NCBI GenBank assembly: GCA_031547885.1
Contig: JAVBRO010000005.1
Span: 118,978-182,977, forward strand
Source of the DNA: UBA940 sp031547885
GTDB lineage: Bacteria > Bacteroidota > Bacteroidia > Bacteroidales > Rikenellaceae
Direction of reading: 5' to 3'
Length of the DNA: 64,000 bases
Positions 58,781-64,000 of this stretch are shown here, one piece after another; position 1 is the first letter of the stretch; every line of letters starts with the position of its first letter. The notes under the pieces were generated by a model that made no database searches, had not been told where the DNA came from, and saw nothing but the letters and a program-made list of their open reading frames with translations. Both the position numbers and the translations under genes were made by a program.

Positions 58781-58783
58781 ATG

Positions 58784-59410
58784 TTACCTTATAAAATTTG
58801 TCCTGTTACCGGTGTCGAATACGGGCGGTTCCACGCCGGATTCTTTCATGCGCAGCAGCCAGGCCAGGTTTTTTGCGGTGTTGCGCACGGTCTGCAGACC
58901 TTCCGCGTCGGCTTCGGCCTCACCGGCCAGCGCGCCGTGGACGATGTTCCAGTAGCTCGAACCGGGTACCAGCATTTTAGAGATGGTCAGGTAGTAGTTC
59001 AACCCTGCGTAAGCCGCCGAACCGCCCGAACGCCTTACTGCAACGAGAGCCGCCCCGGCCTTGCCCTCGAACAGCCCGCCGTTGGCCGAAGCGACGTAGA
59101 AGACCCTGTCGCAGAAGCTTTTCATCGTCCCGGCAATGCCGGCGTAGTAGACCGGCGAACCGAGCACAATTGCGTCGGCGCCTTTCAGCCGTTGGATCAT
59201 TTCGTTGACGATATCCTCGTTCATCACGCAGCGTTCGTCTTTTTTGCGTGCACACGTTCCGCAGGCCAGACAGCCTCGGACGGCTTTGTTGCCTATCTGG
59301 ACGATCTCCATTTCGATTCCCGCCGCCTGCAGTTCCTTCGCCATTTCGCGCAGTGCGAGGGCGGTGTTCCCGTCCGCGCGTGGACTTCCGTTGATGCCTA
59401 TGACTTTCAT
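58784..59410 (-). CDS. Flavodoxin-like NAD(P)H-dependent FMN reductase / iron-sulfur flavoprotein type
   Basis: 208 residues. The FMN phosphate loop is INGSPRADGNTALAL, and a cysteine motif CLACGTCARKKDERC resembles the compact cluster motif of iron-sulfur flavoproteins. Then come ADAIVLGSPVYYAGIAGTMK and FEGKAGAALVAVRRSGG. The protein is cytoplasmic and probably reduces quinones or other small acceptors. It is monocistronic. Confidence 0.87.
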   Translation of the reverse strand: MKVIGINGSPRADGNTALALREMAKELQAAGIEMEIVQIGNKAVRGCLACGTCARKKDERCVMNEDIVNEMIQRLKGADAIVLGSPVYYAGIAGTMKSFCDRVFYVASANGGLFEGKAGAALVAVRRSGGSAAYAGLNYYLTISKMLVPGSSYWNIVHGALAGEAEADAEGLQTVRNTAKNLAWLLRMKESGVEPPVFDTGNRTNFIR

Positions 59411-59440
59411 ATTTTCAAATATTTTTTACGAGTTACATTA

Positions 59441-59600
59441 TGTCATCCCGACAGAGGCGGACGGATCAGGGTCCAATATGTCGGTACTTAACCTCTGCCG
59501 ACGAGGGAACTACCTTATAATTAAGTGGTAGATTCCTCGTCGAGCAATATACCGTTATACTCTGCGAAATGTTAGTGCATCGCTCTCGCTCGGAATGACA
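59441..59600. repeat. Short interspersed repeat, two copies head to head
   Basis: Copy A begins TGTCATCCCGACAGAGG at 59441 on the plus strand. Copy B, on the minus strand, begins TGTCATTCCGAGCGAGAGCG at 59600. They meet in a near-palindrome (CGACGAGG-x8 at 59499 with its partner to 59542). The whole unit is 160 bases. Confidence 0.78.
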
Positions 59601-59607
59601 AGCTAAA

Positions 59608-59724
59608 CCGCAGTCTGCGTTCAGGCCTGGATTGCTTCGTTCCTTGCAATGACGGTAGCGCTGTGCCGAGAGTTTCAGGTTTGTAACCACCCTTATCATC
59701 AAATCCGCCGCCTGCGTTCAGGCC
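59608..59724. repeat. 20-bp direct repeat around a GTCATTGC-type repeat copy
   Basis: CCGCAGTCTGCGTTCAGGCC at 59608-59627 recurs with two changes at 59705-59724, which includes the dusB stop. Between them, on the minus strand, lies GTCATTGCAAGGAACGAAGC (59629-59653), a further relative of the short interspersed repeat. Confidence 0.6.
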
Positions 59725-60731
59725 CAAAGTTTCGGGACCGCTTCGCTCATATCGTGGCCGCCCCACTGCTCGCCGACGTAGTCGAGGGTATCCAACAACC
59801 CGGCCACATCGTTCAGGGTTACCAGCTTCAGCCGTGTTTCCTTGAAGTTCGGCAGCCCCTTGAAATAGCTCGACAGATGGCGGCGCATTTCGAGGATACC
59901 GACCTTGTCTCCCTTTACCTCCACCGATTTCAGCAGGTGGCGCTTGGCTATTTCGACACGCTCTACAACTCCCGGTTGTGGCAGCAGTTCGCCCGTCGCA
60001 AGATAGTGTTTTATCTCGCGGAAGATCCACGGGCGGCCGTATGTGGCGCGTCCTATCATCACTCCGTCCACTCCCCAGCGGTCGAAAGCCTCGCGCGCGG
60101 ACTCGGGCGAATCGATGTCGCCGTTGCCGATGACGGGGATCGTTATGGCCGGATTGTTCTTCACGGCTCCGATCAGCGTCCAGTCGGCCTCGCCGCGGTA
60201 CATTTGCGCCCGGGTGCGTCCGTGGATCGTCAGTGCCCGGATCCCGACGTCCTGCAGGCGGACGGCGATATCCTCGATGTTCTTGTGCTCGTCGTCCCAA
60301 CCCAGACGGGTTTTGACCGTTACCGGGGTCTTCACGGCCTGAACTATCTGCCGCGTCATTTCGACCATCAGAGGCACGTCGCGCATCATTCCGCTTCCCG
60401 CACCGCGCCCGGCGATCTTTTTGACCGGGCAGCCGAAATTGATGTCGATAACCTCGGGACGCGCGCTTTCAGCCATACGGGCCGCCTCTACCATCGGCTC
60501 GATAAGGTGGCCGTAGATCTGCACCCCTACAGGCCGCTCTTCGTCCGCAATGTTGAGTTTTGCGAGCGATTTCGCGGCGTCGCGGATGAGTCCGTCGCTC
60601 GAAATGAACTCTGTGTACATCATGTCGGCGCCGAACTCCTTGCACATCCAGCGGAACGAAGGATCGGTGACGTCCTCCATCGGCGCCAGCAGCAGGGGCC
60701 TCGGGCCCAGGTCTGTGTTTCCTATTTTCAT
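59718..60731 (-). CDS. dusB: tRNA-dihydrouridine synthase B
   Basis: 337 residues. The Dus barrel is clear: LLLAPMEDVTDPSFRWMCKE, IDINFGCPVKKIAGRGAGSG (catalytic Cys), VTVKTRLGWDD, LTIHGRTRAQMYRGEADW, IGNGDIDSPE and DGVMIGRATYGRPWIF (FMN phosphate). It reduces uridines of the tRNA D loop. The last codons lie in the 20-bp direct repeat region. Confidence 0.95.
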   Translation of the reverse strand: MKIGNTDLGPRPLLLAPMEDVTDPSFRWMCKEFGADMMYTEFISSDGLIRDAAKSLAKLNIADEERPVGVQIYGHLIEPMVEAARMAESARPEVIDINFGCPVKKIAGRGAGSGMMRDVPLMVEMTRQIVQAVKTPVTVKTRLGWDDEHKNIEDIAVRLQDVGIRALTIHGRTRAQMYRGEADWTLIGAVKNNPAITIPVIGNGDIDSPESAREAFDRWGVDGVMIGRATYGRPWIFREIKHYLATGELLPQPGVVERVEIAKRHLLKSVEVKGDKVGILEMRRHLSSYFKGLPNFKETRLKLVTLNDVAGLLDTLDYVGEQWGGHDMSEAVPKLWA

Positions 60732-60779
60732 ATTTTTCAGACTGTAAAATTAATAAATAAAAACAGAAATGCCTCTTGA

Positions 60780-60818
60780 TGTCATTCCGAGGGAAGCGAA
60801 GCGGCGAGGAATCTACCT
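60780..60818. repeat. Short interspersed repeat, short copy
   Basis: TGTCATTCCGAGGGAAGCGA, then GCGGCGAGGAATCTACCTC: the two ends of the longer repeat joined without the middle. It ends 20 bases before the argS -7 box, so it lies inside the argS promoter region. Confidence 0.72.
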
Positions 60819-60837
60819 CTGTTTTTATAAAAATAAC

Positions 60838-60845
60838 TATCTTTG
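60838..60845 (+). promoter_or_regulatory. -7 box of argS promoter
   Basis: TATCTTTG, 23 bases before the argS ATG. There is no clear TTTG at -33. Confidence 0.55.
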
Positions 60846-60867
60846 CCACTCATAACAGTTTAACACC

Positions 60868-62649
60868 ATGAACATCGAAAAACTTATCGCGGATGCGGCG
60901 GCGGGAGCCGTGAAGGAATTATACGGTCTTACTGACGCTTCGGCGGTCCAGATACAGAAAACCCGCAAGGAGTTCGAGGGCGATTTCACCCTTGTAGTCT
61001 TTCCGCTTCTGAAAGCCAGCCGCAAATCACCCGACGCCACTGCCGCCGAAATAGGGGGGTGGCTCACCGCGAACACCCCCGAGATCGGCTCTTTCAACGT
61101 CATTAAAGGTTTTCTAAACCTGTCGCTGAAACCGGAGTTCTGGGGCGAACGTTTCGCTGAGATGGCCGCAGATGCGGATTTCGGCCGCGGTGCGCCGACC
61201 GGAAAGACCGTGATGGTCGAATACTCGTCGCCCAACACTAACAAACCGCTCCACCTGGGCCACATCCGCAACAACCTGCTGGGTTATTCAGTCGCCGAGA
61301 TACTCAAGGAGTGCGGCAACACGGTGCTGAAAGCCAATCTGGTGAATGACCGCGGCATCCACATCTGCAAGAGCATGCTGGCGTGGAAGAAGTTTGGCTA
61401 CGGCGAAACGCCCGAATCCAGCGGAATGAAGGGCGACCACCTGGTCGGGAAATATTACGTCGAATTCGACAAACACTATCAACAGGAGATAAAGGAACTG
61501 ATGGCCGCCGGACAGAGCGAGGAAGAGGCGAAAAAGAACGCCCCGATGATCCTCGAAGCGCAGGAGATGCTCCGGAAATGGGAGGCCAAAGACCCCGAAA
61601 CCTACACCCTGTGGGAGACGATGAACGGCTGGGTGTACGATGGTTTCGCCGTGACCTATAAGTCGCTCGGAGTCGATTTCGACCGCATGTACTATGAATC
61701 GCAGACTTACCTGCTGGGCAAAAGCCTTGTCGAAGAGGGTCTTGCGAAAGGCGTGTTCTACCGCCGTCCGGACGGATCGGTGTGGATCGACCTCACGGCC
61801 GACGGGTTGGACGAGAAGCTCCTGCTCCGCGCCGACGGCACATCGGTCTACATGACGCAGGACCTGGGCACCGCCTACCGCCGTTTCGAGGATGAGAACC
61901 TCGACGCGCTCATCTACGTAGTGGGCAACGAGCAGAACTATCATTTCCAGGTGCTGAAGCTGGTCCTCAAAAAACTGGGCTACGACTGGAGCGACGCCAT
62001 CTATCACCTTTCATACGGCATGGTCGAGCTTCCCGAGGGCAGGATGAAGTCGCGCGAGGGAACCGTTGTGGACGCCGACGACCTTGTCGAAGGGATGGTC
62101 GAAACGGCCCGCGAAATGTCGCAGGAACTGGGTAAACTCGACAACTGCACCGCCGCCGAGGCCGACACCATCGCCAATATGGTCGGCATGGGGGCGCTGA
62201 AATATTTTATCCTGAAAGTCGACCCGAAAAAGACCATGCTGTTCGATCCGCGCGAGTCGATCGACTTCAACGGCAACACCGGCCCTTTCATCCAGTACAC
62301 CCACGCACGTATCAGGTCGGTGATCCGCAAGGCTGCCGAAGCGGGTATCGACTATGCTTCGACCCCCGCGCCGGGGGCATACCTGCCCGAAGAGATAGAG
62401 CTGATAAAGACCCTTTCGGAATATCCCGCGACGATCGCCGCGGCAGGGGAAAACTATGCGCCGTCGCTCGTCGGCGCATATATCTACGAGCTGGCCAAGA
62501 TTTACAACGGCTACTACCACGACCATTCGATCCTGCGCGAGGAGGATGCGGCGGTGCGCGATTTCCGCCTGCGCCTTTCCGGACAGGTCGCCTCGGTAAT
62601 CAAAAAAGGTATGCGCCTGCTGGGGATCGAAGTCCCGGAAAGAATGTAA
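60868..62649 (+). CDS. argS: Arginyl-tRNA synthetase
   Basis: 593 residues, usual length. The class I HIGH motif is HLGHIRNNLLG (about 130), preceded by VEYSSPNTNKPL. The KMSKS-like loop is GRMKSREGTVVDADDLVEG. The N-terminal additional domain and the C-terminal DALR anticodon domain ending RLLGIEVPERM are complete. It charges tRNA-Arg. A strong terminator follows. Confidence 0.97.
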   Translation: MNIEKLIADAAAGAVKELYGLTDASAVQIQKTRKEFEGDFTLVVFPLLKASRKSPDATAAEIGGWLTANTPEIGSFNVIKGFLNLSLKPEFWGERFAEMAADADFGRGAPTGKTVMVEYSSPNTNKPLHLGHIRNNLLGYSVAEILKECGNTVLKANLVNDRGIHICKSMLAWKKFGYGETPESSGMKGDHLVGKYYVEFDKHYQQEIKELMAAGQSEEEAKKNAPMILEAQEMLRKWEAKDPETYTLWETMNGWVYDGFAVTYKSLGVDFDRMYYESQTYLLGKSLVEEGLAKGVFYRRPDGSVWIDLTADGLDEKLLLRADGTSVYMTQDLGTAYRRFEDENLDALIYVVGNEQNYHFQVLKLVLKKLGYDWSDAIYHLSYGMVELPEGRMKSREGTVVDADDLVEGMVETAREMSQELGKLDNCTAAEADTIANMVGMGALKYFILKVDPKKTMLFDPRESIDFNGNTGPFIQYTHARIRSVIRKAAEAGIDYASTPAPGAYLPEEIELIKTLSEYPATIAAAGENYAPSLVGAYIYELAKIYNGYYHDHSILREEDAAVRDFRLRLSGQVASVIKKGMRLLGIEVPERM

Positions 62650-62670
62650 TTATAAGATACCTATAAAAAA

Positions 62671-62707
62671 ACACTACCCTCGCTTATGCGAGGGTAGTGT
62701 TTTTTTA
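62671..62707 (+). terminator. Terminator of argS
   Basis: A perfect 13-bp stem (ACACTACCCTCGC / GCGAGGGTAGTGT) with a 4-base loop is followed by TTTTTT. Confidence 0.93.
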
Positions 62708-62792
62708 TATCCTTATACTTGTTTACAACGAAAATAATTTGTAAACTTGTATGGTATGGCTTGTCATATTGCTGCCCTAAAAAGTAAATGCC

Positions 62793-63866
62793 ATGCAAAG
62801 AGGATTTACCCGATTGATATTAACGATCCTGGCGCTGCTCGCGGTCTGCCATGCCGGCGCACAGGTAGAGGGGAATTTTGTGACCGTCGGCGGCACTGTC
62901 TTCGATTCGCAGACGCGCAAACCGGTCGATAATGCTATGGTTTTCGTGCCGGACGAAACCTTGGGGGTGGTTACCAACGAGGACGGCCGGTTCGTTTTGC
63001 GGATACCCGTTTCCGTCGGGGCGAAAGAGGTCCGGATAGCCCGCATCGGGTACGTGACGTCGAGCTATCCCGTTCCGGCGCAGGGCAGGGATGATGCCGA
63101 AATATTTCTGAAACCGGTGGCATATCCCATCCAGGAGATAATCATACGCCTGAGCGACCCCTACAAGATTTTTGAAGAGGCGTATTCCCGTGTAGAGGAG
63201 AATTACAGCGGGGATCATGAGAAAATGACCACCTTCTACCGCGAAACCGTCAAAAAGGGGAACCGCTACATAACGATCTCGGAGGCGGTATCCGAGATAT
63301 ACAAAACGCCATACTCCGAAGGTGTGGCCAGGGATCTGGTGAGACTCTCCAAAGGCCGGAAACTCGCAGCTCCGAAACCGTCCGACACCCTTGCCGTAAA
63401 GCTGATGGGCGGCATGAATATGGGGGTGGATCTCGATTTTGTGAAGAACTACGACCTGCTGTTCGCCGACATCAGGGATAAGCATTACCGTCTAACTCTG
63501 GGCGCCCCCGCCATGATAGACGACACTCCCCATTATGTTATAAATTTCGAACCTGCCGTAACCCTGCCGGATGTCCTGCTGCTGCGCGGACGACTGTTCA
63601 TCGATCAGAAAACGCTTGCTTTTTCCAGGGCGGAGATGAGCGTCGATCTTGCGGACAGGGGCAAGGCCGAAGCAAATTTTGTCAAGCGCAAACCTCCCGG
63701 ATTGAGGTTTACTCCCGATGAATTGGTTTTCACGGCTGTTTTTAAAAAAGAGGGCGGGGTTAGCCGCCTGTATTACGTCAATTCGTTCTTTAAGTTCAGA
63801 TGCGACTGGAAGCGCAAACTGTTCCGCAGCAGATATGAGATAGTCGCCGAGACGGTCGTAACGTAA
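62793..63866 (+). CDS. Exported CarboxypepD_reg-like protein
   Basis: 357 residues with a signal peptide (about 1-24, ending HAGAQ). Residues about 30-110 form a carboxypeptidase-regulatory-like domain (VTVGGTVFDSQTRKPVDNAM, NEDGRFVLRIPV, EVRIARIGYVTSSYPV). The rest has the DPYKIFEEAYSRVEENYSGD helix and FYRETVKKGNRYITISEAVS, as in the DUF5686-like family of Bacteroidetes envelope proteins but without its C-terminal barrel. The function is unknown; an outer-membrane or periplasmic location is expected. Confidence 0.75.
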   Translation: MQRGFTRLILTILALLAVCHAGAQVEGNFVTVGGTVFDSQTRKPVDNAMVFVPDETLGVVTNEDGRFVLRIPVSVGAKEVRIARIGYVTSSYPVPAQGRDDAEIFLKPVAYPIQEIIIRLSDPYKIFEEAYSRVEENYSGDHEKMTTFYRETVKKGNRYITISEAVSEIYKTPYSEGVARDLVRLSKGRKLAAPKPSDTLAVKLMGGMNMGVDLDFVKNYDLLFADIRDKHYRLTLGAPAMIDDTPHYVINFEPAVTLPDVLLLRGRLFIDQKTLAFSRAEMSVDLADRGKAEANFVKRKPPGLRFTPDELVFTAVFKKEGGVSRLYYVNSFFKFRCDWKRKLFRSRYEIVAETVVT

Positions 63867-63884
63867 GCGTTCGGTAAAGTGCGT

Positions 63885-63916
63885 ATTGTTAGGTGATTGA
63901 AAAGGATTTAGCTTTG
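63885..63916 (+). promoter_or_regulatory. Promoter of a gene beyond the window
   Basis: ATTG at 63885-63888, 20 bases, TAGCTTTG at 63909-63916. A possible ATG at 63988 (GGG AGA AAA follows) is cut by the window end; too little is left to call a gene. Confidence 0.6.
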
Positions 63917-64000
63917 CGGGGATAATCGGTTATATTGTTGTTTTACATAAATTGAATGACCGTTTAGTAACCGTAAAGTCTTAAAATATGGGGAGAAAAT

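Overview
The window looks like a chromosomal segment of a gut Bacteroidales bacterium, most plausibly Rikenellaceae (Alistipes-like). This is an inference from moderately high GC, SusC/SusD pairs, fimbrillin (type V pilus) genes, ECF-sigma/FecR regulation, BACON and discoidin lipoproteins, an archaeal-type prolyl-tRNA synthetase, and promoters of the Bacteroidetes kind (TTTG, 19-21 bases, TAnnTTTG). No phage, CRISPR array or transposase gene was seen.

Layout. 0-11.4 kb: the end of a FecR anti-sigma gene, then a fimbria locus (STN-DUF3575 barrel, DUF3868-OmpA protein, fimbrillin, Mfa2/FimB-type anchor, two further fimbrial subunits and a 980-residue tip protein ending in a FISUMP-like domain). 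11.7-25.6 kb: a polysaccharide-utilisation locus with ECF sigma, FecR, SusC, SusD, BACON/discoidin lipoproteins, a DUF5077-DUF3472 protein and a GH109-type alpha-N-acetylgalactosaminidase. 25.9-28.4 kb: a gene graveyard (LamG protein and GH2 enzyme, both lacking their 5' ends and abutting head to head, then a frameshifted, truncated sugar transporter). 28.4-29.7 kb: an AT-rich island with a HicA-HicB toxin-antitoxin pair and two matching operators, next to tRNA-Ser(CGA). 30-40 kb: a FadL-like porin, two extreme low-complexity surface proteins, proS, a META lipoprotein, ridA and a bleomycin-hydrolase-like peptidase.

40-45.4 kb is the most interesting part: a PAS-LuxR regulator divergent from an SDR, an extended SDR of the 3-beta-HSD/epimerase type, a steroid 5-alpha-reductase homologue, an old-yellow-enzyme reductase and a second SDR. 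Together these resemble a complete set for oxidising and reducing the A ring of bile acids or other steroids. tRNA-Pro(TGG) follows, flanked by a perfect 20-bp inverted repeat. 46-51 kb holds aquaporin Z and a cluster of small secreted, coiled-coil and membrane proteins, including three diverged paralogues of unknown function and three small genes of 55-57 codons (two here, one at 58.2 kb).

50.9-56 kb: a Tat-exported sugar isomerase, a Tat-exported Gfo/Idh/MocA oxidoreductase and a DUF1080 lipoprotein form a 3-keto-glycoside cleavage operon, followed by a GH110-type alpha-1,3-galactosidase. GH109 and GH110 are the families that remove the blood-group A and B sugars, so this segment carries both. 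56-64 kb is mostly housekeeping (DUF169, dinB, zinc ribbon protein, flavoprotein, dusB, argS, a CarboxypepD_reg-like exported protein) with several copies of a short interspersed repeat between genes. Assignments come from reading motifs by eye; no database search was run.
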